DNA of 64,000 nt from Streptomyces uncialis (GCF_036250755.1 NZ_CP109583.1:6735501-6799500); one strand, 5' to 3'; positions 50,967 through 59,730 are shown, counted from the stretch's first letter. Made by a program: numbers and translations. The notes: generated by a model not told the origin, from the letters alone.

Positions 50967-51572
50967 TCACCAGCGGGTGGGCGGCGGGGTGGTGAGGCGG
51001 TCGGCGAGCCGGGACAGCCGGTCGCGCAGCCGGTGCGGTGCGCGCGGGGCGGGCAGACTCGCCTCCCCGGCCGCCGCGCTCACCAGATGCTGCACCGTGT
51101 CGAGCGACAGCTCCGGATCGGTGGGCGCCGTCAGCCACTCATGGGCCAGCGACGTCAGCTCCGTGTCCCCCGCCGACAGCGCGAGGACCGTCGCCCCGGC
51201 CCGCCGGGCCCCGTGCACCCGTTCCAGCAGGCCCTCACCGGGTGCCCCGGGCGCGACGACGAGCAGCGTCTCACCCCGCCGCACCGCCTCGATCCGGGCG
51301 AGGCCCACCGCGAGATGCGCCGCCGTGCCCCCGGGCGGTACCCGGTGACGCACCAGCGTCGGGGCCAGCTCCGGGGTCCCCGACCACGCCGCCTCGTCCA
51401 CCAGGTGCGCCGCCAGATGCCACGGCTCGTACTCCTCCGTCCCCACCAGGAGGAGCCCGCCCCCGCGCGGCACCACGGAGGACCGCAGGGTGCCCGCGAA
51501 CCGGCGGGTGGCACCCAGCCACTCGGTCCCGGCGAGCACGTCCCGCAACATCGCGACTCGTACGGCGTCCAT
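50967..51572 (-). CDS. SIS-like domain protein
   Basis: 201 residues from the ATG at 51570-51572. The Rossmann-like pattern (LLLVGTEEYEPWHLAAHLVDEAA, TLLVVAPGAPGEGLLERVHGARRAGATVLALSAGDTELTSLAHEWLTAPTD) matches sugar-isomerase (SIS) domains that bind phosphosugars or act as regulators. A short helical C-terminus follows. No partner gene is visible. The match is by pattern only. Confidence 0.62.
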   Translation of the reverse strand: MDAVRVAMLRDVLAGTEWLGATRRFAGTLRSSVVPRGGGLLLVGTEEYEPWHLAAHLVDEAAWSGTPELAPTLVRHRVPPGGTAAHLAVGLARIEAVRRGETLLVVAPGAPGEGLLERVHGARRAGATVLALSAGDTELTSLAHEWLTAPTDPELSLDTVQHLVSAAAGEASLPAPRAPHRLRDRLSRLADRLTTPPPTRW

Positions 51573-51774
51573 GGCCTCGCATGATGCCCCAATCCGCCGT
51601 ACCGGCGGCGGAGGTTCACCCCGATTCGCCGGGGGCGCACGGATGTTCGGGACCGCCCCGGACGCCCGCCCCACGCGCCCCGCCCTGCGCACAGGACCCG
51701 CCCGAACGCCACCACCACCCGGGGTGAGGGATGCCACGCCGCGCGAGTGGATCACCGGCGCATAAGGTCGGGGC

Positions 51775-52497
51775 ATGACTTCTTCCGACAACGCGCAGCC
51801 CGGTCCGCCGCCCGCGAAGGCCCCCGCCAAGGACCCCTGGGAGCTGCCCGACGTGTCCGGCCTCGTCGTCGGCGTCCTCGGCGGCACGGGCGACCAGGGC
51901 CGTGGCCTCGCCTACCGGCTGGCCCGCGCGGGCCAGAAGGTGATCATCGGTTCCCGGGCCGCCGACCGCGCCGCGAGCGCCGCCGCCGAGCTGGGCCTCG
52001 GTGTCGAGGGCGCCGACAACGCCGAGTGCGCCCGCCGCAGCGACATCGTGATCATCGCCGTCCCCTGGGACGGCCACGCGGCGACCCTGGAGTCCCTGCG
52101 CGACGAACTGCGCGGCAAGATCGTGGTCGACTGCGTCAACCCGCTCGGCTTCGACAAGAAGGGCGCCTACGCCCTCAAGCCCGAGGAGGGCAGCGCCGCC
52201 GAGCAGGCCGCCGCGCTGCTCCCCGAGTCCCGCGTCACCGCCGCCTTCCACCATCTGTCGGCCGTGCTCCTCCAGGACGCGTCGATCGAGGAGATCGACA
52301 CCGATGTGATGGTCCTCGGGGAGGCCCGCGCCGACACCGACACCGTGCAGGCGCTCGCCGCCCGCATCCCCGGGATGCGGGGCGTGTTCGCAGGCCGGCT
52401 GCGGGGCGCCCACCAGGTCGAGTCGCTCGTCGCCAACCTGATCTCCGTCAACCGCCGCTACAAGGCCCACGCGGGCCTGCGGGTCACGGACGTCTGA
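51775..52497 (+). CDS. npdG: NADPH-dependent F420 reductase
   Basis: 240 residues, GGTCGGGGC before the ATG. The nucleotide-binding motif GVLGGTGDQGRGLAYRLARAGQKVIIGSR is followed by DIVIIAVPWDGH, VVDCVNPLGFDKKGAY and the FHHLSAVLL substrate loop of Fno-type enzymes. It reduces coenzyme F420 with NADPH (or the reverse) in the cytosol and feeds F420-dependent oxidoreductases. A roughly 25-residue Pro/Ala-rich N-terminus precedes the fold. Confidence 0.9.
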   Translation: MTSSDNAQPGPPPAKAPAKDPWELPDVSGLVVGVLGGTGDQGRGLAYRLARAGQKVIIGSRAADRAASAAAELGLGVEGADNAECARRSDIVIIAVPWDGHAATLESLRDELRGKIVVDCVNPLGFDKKGAYALKPEEGSAAEQAAALLPESRVTAAFHHLSAVLLQDASIEEIDTDVMVLGEARADTDTVQALAARIPGMRGVFAGRLRGAHQVESLVANLISVNRRYKAHAGLRVTDV

Positions 52498-52731
52498 GCC
52501 GCAGGCCACGGAAGTCCGGCGCCCGGCGGCAGCGACGTCCGGCGCCGGAGGTCACAGAAGTCCGTTCAGGGGCGGGCCCGACGCGTCCGGCGGGCACCCG
52601 GGGCCCTGGAGCAGAGACTTCGGGGACCGCGGAACGGACCTGCCCGGAACCGGCCGGGCGGGCGCCGGGCGGCGGCGGCCATGGGGGACACTGGGACGAC
52701 CGCGCAGTGTCCCCCGACAGGAGCCGACCCC

Positions 52732-52926
52732 ATGTCCCGCCTCGCCCTCTTCGCCCTTGTGGTGTGCCTGCTGTCCGTCACCGCCGCGGTGGTGTCGTTC
52801 GCCAACGGAAGCTGGCTCGGTGTCGTCTGGGTCCTGCTCACGGGGCTGTCGTCCAACATGGCCTGGTACTACTTCCGGCGCGACCGGCTCCGGGCCCGCA
52901 CCGCGGCGGGGCCCCAGGCCCGCTGA
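52732..52926 (+). CDS. Small two-helix membrane protein
   Basis: 64 residues; AGGAG lies 8 nt before the ATG at 52732. Two hydrophobic segments (LALFALVVCLLSVTAAVVSFANG and LGVVWVLLTGLSSNMAWYYF) are followed by a basic tail. Function unknown. 52498-52731 upstream and 52927-53141 downstream are GC-rich and show no other gene. Confidence 0.65.
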   Translation: MSRLALFALVVCLLSVTAAVVSFANGSWLGVVWVLLTGLSSNMAWYYFRRDRLRARTAAGPQAR

Positions 52927-53141
52927 CCCGGGACCGCCGCTCCCGGCGCTCCGGAGGACGTGTCACGGACGACGTGACCGGGGTGACGTGACCGGACGCC
53001 GGGTCCGGGACGCCGGGGCACCGGGCGCCGCACCCGGCCCGGCCCCGGTTCGCGGCCGGTTCGGGAACACCGTCGCGGCAGGCTCGCGCGCGGGCCGCAC
53101 AGCCGTCCCGTGCCCAGGGTTCACGGCAGGCCCGGGCCGCC

Positions 53142-53939
53142 TCACCCGGCCTCGCAGACCGGGTTCGCCTCCCGCCAGAACCGGAACAGGTCGTACCCGC
53201 AGTAGCGCTCCAGGTCCCCGACCCCCAGTGAGCCCAGCAGCACGTCGACCATGTCGAAGAAGACGCGGTTCACCTCGGGAATCCACAGCACCGCGAAGAC
53301 GAACAGCAGCCCGAACGGCGCGAACGGCTCCACCTGCCGCCGCACCTTGTACGACAGCCACGGCTCGATGACGCCGTACCCGTCGAGGCCCGGCACCGGC
53401 AGGAAGTTCAGGATCGCCGCGGTGACCTGGAGCAGCGCGAGGAAACCGAGCGCGTACCGGAAGACCGGCGGCACCCCGTCCAGCAGGCCCAGCCAGAACG
53501 GGGCCGTGCACACCACCGCGAACAGGACGTTGGTCAGCGGGCCCGCCGCCGAGATCAGACTGTGCTTCCAGCGGCCCTGGATGCGGCCCCGCTCGATGAA
53601 GACCGCGCCACCCGGCAGACCGATACCGCCCATGATCACGAAAAGCACCGGCAGCACGATGCTCAGCAGCGCGTGCGTGTACTTGAGCGGGTTCAGCGTC
53701 AGATAGCCCTTGGCCCCGACGGAGATGTCACCGCTGTGCAGCGCCGTCCGCGCGTGGGCGTACTCGTGCAGACACAGCGAGACGATCCACGCGCCCGTCA
53801 CGAACAGGAACACGGCGAGACCCGGCTGCGCGGCGAAGTCCGTCCAGGTCGCCCATCCGGCGACCGCGGTCACGGCGACGATCCCGAGGAACACGGGACT
53901 GATCCGGCGGTCCCCGCGAGGAATGCTGGCGGTGGTCAT
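53142..53939 (-). CDS. Site-2 protease (M50) family membrane protease
   Basis: 265 residues, six membrane segments. The zinc site is HEYAHA (His58, Glu59, His62) in the second hydrophobic segment, and the third ligand lies in NFLPVPGLDGYG. Such enzymes cut membrane-embedded substrates, for example anti-sigma factors. No regulatory partner is adjacent. The short core and absence of PDZ or CBS domains fit the compact type of S2P. Confidence 0.9.
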   Translation of the reverse strand: MTTASIPRGDRRISPVFLGIVAVTAVAGWATWTDFAAQPGLAVFLFVTGAWIVSLCLHEYAHARTALHSGDISVGAKGYLTLNPLKYTHALLSIVLPVLFVIMGGIGLPGGAVFIERGRIQGRWKHSLISAAGPLTNVLFAVVCTAPFWLGLLDGVPPVFRYALGFLALLQVTAAILNFLPVPGLDGYGVIEPWLSYKVRRQVEPFAPFGLLFVFAVLWIPEVNRVFFDMVDVLLGSLGVGDLERYCGYDLFRFWREANPVCEAG

Positions 53940-54048
53940 CTCACATGGCTCCTGGGGACGGGGACAGTACGGTCACGACGACAGCGGGCCCGCGGCCCGG
54001 CCACCGGCCCGCGGCGCCACCCGCCACCAGCGGCCCGCCGACCGTACC

Positions 54049-54091
54049 CGCCCACCACGAAAACGTCTCGCGGCGGGGCGGGAGTTCCGGG
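54049..54091 (+). repeat. Left 43-bp direct repeat flanking lasso cassette
   Basis: Matches 59731-59773 in 42 of 43 positions, in the same orientation (A versus G at position 9). Its centre is AAAACGTCTCGCGGCGGGGC. It lies in the gap between the site-2 protease and the methyltransferase, just past the 3' end of the methyltransferase. It could be one end of an inserted block or a copy of a dispersed chromosomal repeat. Confidence 0.8.
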
Positions 54092-54103
54092 ACGCCGGGT
54101 CGT

Positions 54104-54937
54104 CTACGTCCGGGCCTGCCGCGCCCCCCGGCACACGAGCACCCCGGCCAGGCAAGTGACGCGGAACGCGCCCTCGGCCCGGATCGTCTCCTGGACCCGC
54201 TCACGGGCACGCCCCACGGTTTCCAGGAACGGGACGCCCATCCGGTCCGCCCAGGCCTCGTACGAGGCCAGGTGGGCCACCACCGGTTCGGCGTCGGTCA
54301 CCGCGATCACCCCGGGCAGGAGGATCGTACGGATGTCGCCGAAGACCGCGCCGAGGACCGTCGGCGCGTCCTCCAGGGTGAACCGGGCGGACAGCCGCAC
54401 CCGGTCCGGCCCTTCCGGAGTACCCAGCACATCACCGGCGGCCCGCTTCCACAGGCTCTCCAGTTCCCGTTTGTCGGTCACGCTGTTGGTGGAGACGATC
54501 GCCACGCCGCCGGGCGACAGGACCCGGCCCAGTTCGCGCACGGCCCGGGCCTGGTCGTCGGCGTGGTACAGCATGTGCGGCGCGAGGGCCGCGCCGAGGG
54601 CTCCACCGGCGAAGGGAAGCTGCTCGGCGTCCGCGACGACGGCTCCCGGAACGCCCGCGAGGATGCCCTGCGAGATGTCCACGGGAACCAGCGGCAGGTC
54701 GGGCCGCTCCTCCCGCACCCGTGCGGTGAACCTCCCGTTGCCGCAGCCCACGTCCGCGACAGGGCCTCCTACGCCGGCCAACTCGCGCACGACGATGCCC
54801 GGCAGGTCGTGGCGCGGGGTCTGCCACTGATAGAGGGACTGGCGAGCGGCCAGATGCCGGCCTGTGCCGTACGCCTTGGTGGACAGCAGGCCCCGGTCGG
54901 TGACCAGGGCGTCGTCGTTCGCGGGCTGGGTGGTCAT
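54104..54937 (-). CDS. Class I SAM-dependent methyltransferase
   Basis: 277 residues. SAM motif PVADVGCGNGRFTARV, then PVDISQGIL, DAEQLPFAGGALGAALAPHMLYH and GGVAIVSTNSV. The helical cap and C-terminal tail are like small-molecule methyltransferases of the UbiE type. The ATG overlaps the upstream TPR-frame stop (ATGA, 54934-54937), so it is translated with the XRE/TPR regulator. It may be a pair partner of this regulator rather than a lasso-peptide modifier, since it points away from the lasso genes. Confidence 0.85.
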   Translation of the reverse strand: MTTQPANDDALVTDRGLLSTKAYGTGRHLAARQSLYQWQTPRHDLPGIVVRELAGVGGPVADVGCGNGRFTARVREERPDLPLVPVDISQGILAGVPGAVVADAEQLPFAGGALGAALAPHMLYHADDQARAVRELGRVLSPGGVAIVSTNSVTDKRELESLWKRAAGDVLGTPEGPDRVRLSARFTLEDAPTVLGAVFGDIRTILLPGVIAVTDAEPVVAHLASYEAWADRMGVPFLETVGRARERVQETIRAEGAFRVTCLAGVLVCRGARQART

Positions 54938-55458
54938 CGCGGCTCCGTGGGACGGCTGACGGGAGCGGGACGGTCGGTCATCTCACGGACACGCTCACGA
55001 AGACCGATCACCGACCGGGTGTCACGGTACGGTCCGCTGCCCAGGAGCGTGGCCAGATTGCGAAGCCTGATGGTGATGCTGGCGGTGTACTCCTCGGCAC
55101 CGAGCACCTCGGAGAGTTCCGCGTCGGCTCCTTCCACCTCACCGCTCGCGAGGTAGGCGGTGGCCAGATCCAGATGTGCGGCGTGCAGATCGCCGGAGGA
55201 GCGGTCTCCTTCCGGCCCTGCCTGGTACAGCTCCACCGCGCGGTTGGACGCGGTGATCGCCAGCTGAACCTGCTCGCGCCCCCCGACCGTCAGCAGGGTG
55301 GTTCCGGCGTAGGTCCATTGCTTCGCCTCGGGAAACGAGAAGACCCCGGCCAATTCATCCCGTTCCGCAGCGCTGCGCGCTTCATGGGCAAGCGCGAGCG
55401 AGCGCAACGCCTCGTGCCTGTCGCCCCGGGCCGCCAGGGCCCGTGCCTCCAGGCTCAC
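54934..55458 (-). CDS. TPR-like C-terminal half of split XRE regulator
   Basis: 174 residues from a GTG at 55456-55458. Helical repeats (ALAARGDRHEALRSLALAHEARSAAERDEL, VQLAITASNRAVELYQ, HLDLATAYLASGEVEGADAELSEVLG) fit the TPR region that follows the HTH in Streptomyces XRE regulators. A tandem 4-bp duplication (CTCA CTCA, 55454-55461) shifts the frame from the HTH half; removing one copy would read KARLLSLEARAL without interruption. It is either separately translated from the GTG or a broken gene. Confidence 0.65.
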   Translation of the reverse strand: MSLEARALAARGDRHEALRSLALAHEARSAAERDELAGVFSFPEAKQWTYAGTTLLTVGGREQVQLAITASNRAVELYQAGPEGDRSSGDLHAAHLDLATAYLASGEVEGADAELSEVLGAEEYTASITIRLRNLATLLGSGPYRDTRSVIGLRERVREMTDRPAPVSRPTEPR

Positions 55459-56245
55459 TCAGTAGCCGGGCCTTGATCGTCCCTGTGCCTGGGCCCCGGC
55501 CCTTCTCCCGCCCTGCCCGGGCAAGATCTGCCGCCCTCCCGTGCTCTCCCGCCCAGTAGGCGGCCAGTGACTGGAACGATCGCGCCCAGGACCCCAGCGT
55601 CGAGTGTTCTGCGATCTCCGCGCACTGCACCACGGTACGAGCATGGGTGGAAGCCGAGGAGCGGTCGCCGAGATCGAGCGACACATGTGCCGCGAGGCCG
55701 CACAACCAGCCCGCGACCACATACAGATGCTGTGTCTGGCCGGGGCGCTGGCGTCCTTCGAGCAGCCGGAACACCTCCGTACGCACCGAGCGGATCTCCG
55801 GGATCAGCAAGGACAGCGGCCGACTGACAAAACCCTCTGAGAGTCGTGCCACGTCAGCGTCGAACTGTTCCAGCACAAGAGCGTTGACGTTGGTCTCCGC
55901 AGCGTATCGGGCAAGCCGGGAGGACAGCTCCGTGTCGGTGGAGAAACCGCGCACATCGTCTGTGCGCCCCGGTGCGGAAGGCGCGCCCCTCCGCCCGGCA
56001 GGCTCCTTTGGGCACAAGCCCAGCTCTACCTCGCCGGATACCTGAAACACCGCGCACAAGGCCGCCCTGTACTCACCGGAGGGCCAGGTGATCGCCCCGC
56101 GTTCGAGACGGGAGATCCAGTTCGCGTCAAGGTCCGGGTTCCGTCCCGTGGCTGTTTGGACCTGCGCACAGACGCGCTCCGCGACCTGTGCCTGAGTCCA
56201 ACGCCGCTCGTGTCTGAGCCTTCGCAGGCTCTCGTTCGCCATCAT
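55382..56245 (-). CDS. XRE-family regulator, HTH half
   Basis: About 287 residues in this frame, from ATG 56245 (or 56242). An N-terminal HTH (LRRLRHERRWTQAQVAERVCAQVQTATGRNPDLDANWISRLERGAITWPSGEYRAALCAVFQV) is followed by a helical region. The last roughly 25 residues after KARLLS are out of frame relative to the TPR half. The gene is divergent from the lasso-peptide genes, and its target may be their promoter. The open question is whether the frameshift is real or an assembly error. Confidence 0.75.
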   Translation of the reverse strand: MMANESLRRLRHERRWTQAQVAERVCAQVQTATGRNPDLDANWISRLERGAITWPSGEYRAALCAVFQVSGEVELGLCPKEPAGRRGAPSAPGRTDDVRGFSTDTELSSRLARYAAETNVNALVLEQFDADVARLSEGFVSRPLSLLIPEIRSVRTEVFRLLEGRQRPGQTQHLYVVAGWLCGLAAHVSLDLGDRSSASTHARTVVQCAEIAEHSTLGSWARSFQSLAAYWAGEHGRAADLARAGREKGRGPGTGTIKARLLSEPGGTGPGGPGRQARGVALARACP

Positions 56246-56300
56246 CCCGCCGTCCGCTGGTCGAGTCGGGGCGCCGGAAAGCCTAGCGGGCATCGAGCCT

Positions 56301-56327
56301 TGCGAGTGCCTGCGATGTGCCTTGCGA
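56301..56327. repeat. TGCGA direct repeats before lasso precursor
   Basis: TGCGA occurs at 56301, 56311 and 56323 within near-repeats TGCGAGTGCC, TGCGATGTGC and TTGCGATATGCC, about one helical turn apart. They lie close to the XRE start and far upstream of the precursor, in a 285-bp divergent gap. They may form a binding site for the XRE regulator. The rest of 56246-56530 shows no gene. Confidence 0.4.
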
Positions 56328-56530
56328 TATGCCCTGTTGGGCTTCTGCGCACCGGAGTTGACTGAGGTGCGTTCCCCGATCGGACAGTCCCGGTACCAGG
56401 CGGCCTTTGTATGGCGGACACGCTCAAGGCGCTGTCTGGAGGTTGTGGATCAACGCGCCTGGGAGATCGCACCATCACGGCGAGAACAGTGTCGCCCCGT
56501 GAGCGAGGAAGGAAAGGAGGTGAAGACGTT

Positions 56531-56659
56531 ATGGCGGTAACCCCCCGGCTCGACACCGAGACGGACGACGAGATCGTGGTCCTGGAGGACGCGACGCTCC
56601 TGACAAGGGGCAACACCACCAACAGCGTGGAGAGCAAGCGTTCCCCGTACACCGGCTGA
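56531..56659 (+). CDS. Lasso peptide precursor (albusnodin-like)
   Basis: 42 residues, with an almost perfect AAGGAGGTGA 7 nt before the ATG. The leader (about residues 1-26) is acidic and hydrophobic (DDEIVVLEDATLLTR), with Thr at -2 of the cut site, as required in lasso leaders. The predicted core is GNTTNSVESKRSPYTG: Gly1 would form an isopeptide ring with Glu8, leaving an 8-residue tail, and Lys10 lies just outside the ring. From memory, albusnodin (GQGGGQSEDKRRAYNC) has the same Gly1, Glu8, Lys10, Arg11 and Tyr14 and is acetylated on Lys10. The leader lacks the YxxP motif of many lasso leaders. Confidence 0.82.
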   Translation: MAVTPRLDTETDDEIVVLEDATLLTRGNTTNSVESKRSPYTG

Positions 56660-56733
56660 CAGCACGGCGGCGGCACCCCACCCTTGAGATGCCGCCGCAC
56701 CCTTCCCAGGCTCGAAAGCATGGAGATGATCAC

Positions 56734-58425
56734 ATGGGCTGGTTCGGTGGAGCTGTCGGCCCACCCGGTACGACCCGCACTCCCGTCGGTGCCCGGTTGA
56801 TGTGGCCGGACTCCCAAGTCTGGACGGTCGCGACCTCGGTGCGTGCGTCAAGGACAGCGAACGGGCGACGGCTCGCGGTGTTCGGTCCGTGCGCCGCTGC
56901 GGACGCGGAACTGAACCGGCTGGTCGAGTCCGTCGGCATGAACGATCTTGACGCCGCGGCGACCGCGTGGCCTGGCGCGTACGCGCTGGTCCTGGATGAT
57001 GGGAAGGGCACTCTGACCCTGTGGGCCGATCCGGCCGGCGCTTGCCCTCTCTATACCGCCCAGGTGAACGGGACAGCCATGTGGGCGTCCAGTTCGATGG
57101 CGCTCGCCTCACTGCTCGGCGGCAAGCCCGACACCGCTTGGCTAGCTGCCCACCTGGCGTCTCCGACCGAGTGGGTTCCCGGCCGCTCGGCCTGGTCCGG
57201 CGTCGAACAGGTCCCGCCCGGATGCAGGTGGACAGCAACCACCGAGGGCGTCTCCGCCAGTGCTCCGTACTGGCGGTCACGCACCTGCACCCGGTCCGAG
57301 GCTGTGGACCGGTTGCGCGAGGACATCGCGGGCGGTGTCCGCGTCCGAGTGGACGGACGGCCGACGTCCTCGGACCTGTCCGGCGGCCTGGACTCAAGTT
57401 CCCTCGCCGCTCATGCCGCCCGGCGCGGCACGGTCACCGGGATCACCTACCACCCGACCGGGAGGGACACCGGCGGCGACGCTGACCACGCCCGTATGGT
57501 GGCTCGCGCCTTCCCGTCCATCCGGCACCGTTTCATGCCCCTGGGCCGGGAGCACCTGCCCTTCACGGACCTTGACGCGCTCGTCCTCACGGACGAGCCC
57601 GCCCCCTCCACTATCACCATCGCCCAACTCTTTTCCCAATTCGTCATGTTGGTATCCGAGGGTGCCTCAGTTCATCTGACCGGAGACGGCGGTGACACCC
57701 TGTTCATGCCGCCCCCGGTCCACTTCGCGGATCTTGCCCGCTCAGGGCGCGTCCTCCGGCTGGCCAGAGACGCTCAGTCATGGGCCCGCCTCAACCGGGC
57801 GAGCCCCTGGCCGGCCCTGGCCGCAGCCTGGAGAACGCCCGGACGCCTGAGTGGCACCCTGCCGAAGCCATGGCTGAGCGGTCACACCACCGACATGGCC
57901 GAGGCTGTCATCGCGCCCCACCCCCTGCCGGTCCTGGGTCACGCTGACCGCTACCTCCTGGCCGAAGCCCGGTATGTGGGCCGCACAGCCGCGGCGGAGA
58001 GCCAGCTGGCCACCGCGTTCGGTATCGAGATGCACAACCCGTACACCGATGCCCGTCTTGTAGAGGGGGTGTTGGCCGCCCCCTCCCTGGACCGATGGTC
58101 GGCTCACCGGTACAAGCCTCTGCTGGCCGACGCCGTCAAGGACCTCTTGCCGGAGGAAGTGGTACAGCGTGGTGCCAAGGGCCTGTTCGCGGTGGATCAC
58201 CACCATGGCCTCCGCGCCAACGAGGCGCGCGTCCTGGACCTCGCAGACGGCCACCTCGGAGATCTCGGGCTCGTCCGCCCTGCGGTCCTGCGTTCGCTCC
58301 TCCGCCGCGCCATGCTCGGCGTGGACATCCCGTGGGGATTGATCGAGCCCGTCCTGGGCGCTGAGCTGTGGCTCCGGATCTCTGGAACTGCCACCCGCCA
58401 CGTTCGATGGGAGGAGACAGCGTGA
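56734..58425 (+). CDS. Lasso cyclase (asparagine synthase-like)
   Basis: 563 residues from the ATG at 56734 with GGAG 8 nt upstream. The N-terminal glutaminase-like half starts MGWFGG with no catalytic Cys2, as in lasso cyclases. The ATP-pyrophosphatase motif is SGGLDSS (216-222), with LTGDGGDTLF and ENPYTD-like HNPYTDARLVEG further on. It would adenylate the Glu8 side chain and join it to the Gly1 amine. It sits between precursor and protease genes (GTGA overlap with the next). Confidence 0.9.
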   Translation: MGWFGGAVGPPGTTRTPVGARLMWPDSQVWTVATSVRASRTANGRRLAVFGPCAAADAELNRLVESVGMNDLDAAATAWPGAYALVLDDGKGTLTLWADPAGACPLYTAQVNGTAMWASSSMALASLLGGKPDTAWLAAHLASPTEWVPGRSAWSGVEQVPPGCRWTATTEGVSASAPYWRSRTCTRSEAVDRLREDIAGGVRVRVDGRPTSSDLSGGLDSSSLAAHAARRGTVTGITYHPTGRDTGGDADHARMVARAFPSIRHRFMPLGREHLPFTDLDALVLTDEPAPSTITIAQLFSQFVMLVSEGASVHLTGDGGDTLFMPPPVHFADLARSGRVLRLARDAQSWARLNRASPWPALAAAWRTPGRLSGTLPKPWLSGHTTDMAEAVIAPHPLPVLGHADRYLLAEARYVGRTAAAESQLATAFGIEMHNPYTDARLVEGVLAAPSLDRWSAHRYKPLLADAVKDLLPEEVVQRGAKGLFAVDHHHGLRANEARVLDLADGHLGDLGLVRPAVLRSLLRRAMLGVDIPWGLIEPVLGAELWLRISGTATRHVRWEETA

Positions 58426-59060
58426 GGAACCCGGCCCCGGATAAGCACACACGTACCGCGCTCACCGATGAGGCAGGAGTGATCGTCAACTACCGGACCG
58501 GCGAAACCGTCGTTCTCACCGGCGATACCCTGACCCGCTGGCTCGCCTCCCTGGAGAACAGCGCAGCACCCGTACCCATCGCCATTCGCGCCTCCGAGGT
58601 CTCCTGGGGCACCCATGAGTCACCCGCCCGACTGGAACCCTCACCTGGGTCGTCGTGGCCCTTCCGCGCGGCTGCGCTGGTGCTCCTGGTGATCACCCTC
58701 GCCGTCCGGCAGATCGGCCGCACGCGCACAAGGTTTGGCCGTTTGGTCCGCCTCGCTGAAGCAGGCCGGGAACTTCCCCTCCCCACCAGCAACCACGCCC
58801 GGCAGGCTGTCCGCTCGGTGCGCTGGGCAGCGCAGGCCCTTCCAGCCCGTATCGCGTGTCTGGAAGAGTCCACCGCCGCTTCGTTGCTGCTCATGCTCGG
58901 CGGTCGTGGAGGAGCCTGGCGGCACGGCCTTGCCACCGACCCGATACGCCTGCATGCCTGGATCTGTGACCTTCAAGGCCGTCCGATCGACGAACCCGTC
59001 CACACCGACCACTACACGCCCATCAACGCACCAGAGTCCGCATGGAAGAAGAACCGATGA
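58422..59060 (+). CDS. Lasso leader peptidase with N-terminal extension
   Basis: 212 residues from a GTG overlapping the cyclase stop. The C-terminal half is the B2-type transglutaminase-like protease, with Cys146 (RIACLEEST), His178 (LHAWI) and Asp190 (GRPIDEP). The 32- and 12-residue spacing matches, as I recall, the McjB triad Cys150/His182/Asp194. The first 65 residues (DEAGVIVNYRTGETVVLTGDTLTRWLASL) resemble a PqqD-like recognition element, so leader binding and cutting may be in one chain. A possible membrane-like stretch (AAALVLLVITLAV) lies at 83-95. No separate recognition-protein gene is present. Confidence 0.85.
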   Translation: MRNPAPDKHTRTALTDEAGVIVNYRTGETVVLTGDTLTRWLASLENSAAPVPIAIRASEVSWGTHESPARLEPSPGSSWPFRAAALVLLVITLAVRQIGRTRTRFGRLVRLAEAGRELPLPTSNHARQAVRSVRWAAQALPARIACLEESTAASLLLMLGGRGGAWRHGLATDPIRLHAWICDLQGRPIDEPVHTDHYTPINAPESAWKKNR

Positions 59061-59599
59061 CCGCTCCGCATATCCTCCTGCCCGGACAGCGCGTCAGTCT
59101 GGCGATGCCCGACCGCGATCACCTGCCCGCCTACCACCGCTGGGAGAACGACCCCGGCACGATTCTCGGATTCGGCACCCAGGTCACTCAGTCGTGGGAG
59201 GTCCGGGCCGGAGGCTGGGAAGGCCAGCAGGCCAACCGCGACTATCCGCAGTTCGAGGTGATCACCACGGACGATCACAGGCCGGTCGGGATCACGACTC
59301 TTCAGATCGACGGGGCCGTGCGGACGGCGGAGTTCGTGATCCTGCTGGCCCCCGAAGCCCGGGGCCAAGGCCTGGCCCCGGAGGCCACCGCACTGACGCT
59401 TCGGTGGGCGTTCGAGTACGCCGCCCTGCGCATGGTCTGGCTTAAGGTCCTTGCGCCGAACGCATCAGGCATCGCGGCCTACCAGAAGGCAGGATTCCAG
59501 CCTGCGGGCCGCCTGCGGCAGTCCGGCTACTGGCTGGGCCGCCCCTGCGACGAGCTGCTGATGGACGCGATCGCCGACGACCACCTCGGCACCTCGTGA
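59057..59599 (+). CDS. GNAT acetyltransferase of lasso cassette
   Basis: 180 residues from an ATG overlapping the protease stop (ATGA); an ATG 15 nt earlier is the alternative. The RimJ/L-type GNAT fold is visible: VSLAMPDRDHLPAYHRWEND at the start, motif A in APEARGQGLAPEATALTLRWAF and NASGIAAYQKAGFQPAGRLR in motif B. In the albusnodin type a linked GNAT acetylates Lys10 of the core. The present core also has Lys10, so it is the likely substrate. It is the last gene before the right 43-bp repeat. Confidence 0.88.
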   Translation: MTAPHILLPGQRVSLAMPDRDHLPAYHRWENDPGTILGFGTQVTQSWEVRAGGWEGQQANRDYPQFEVITTDDHRPVGITTLQIDGAVRTAEFVILLAPEARGQGLAPEATALTLRWAFEYAALRMVWLKVLAPNASGIAAYQKAGFQPAGRLRQSGYWLGRPCDELLMDAIADDHLGTS

Positions 59600-59730
59600 G
59601 TGCGCCCGATCGAGCGTCCTTCCCAGCACCGAACTAACAGATCGTGATCACTTCGTGACTCGACGCGCCGGGTGAGCCGCAATCGTCGGACCCCGCCGGG
59701 AATCCGCGAGGCGCGGGTTCCGCTTCGGCG

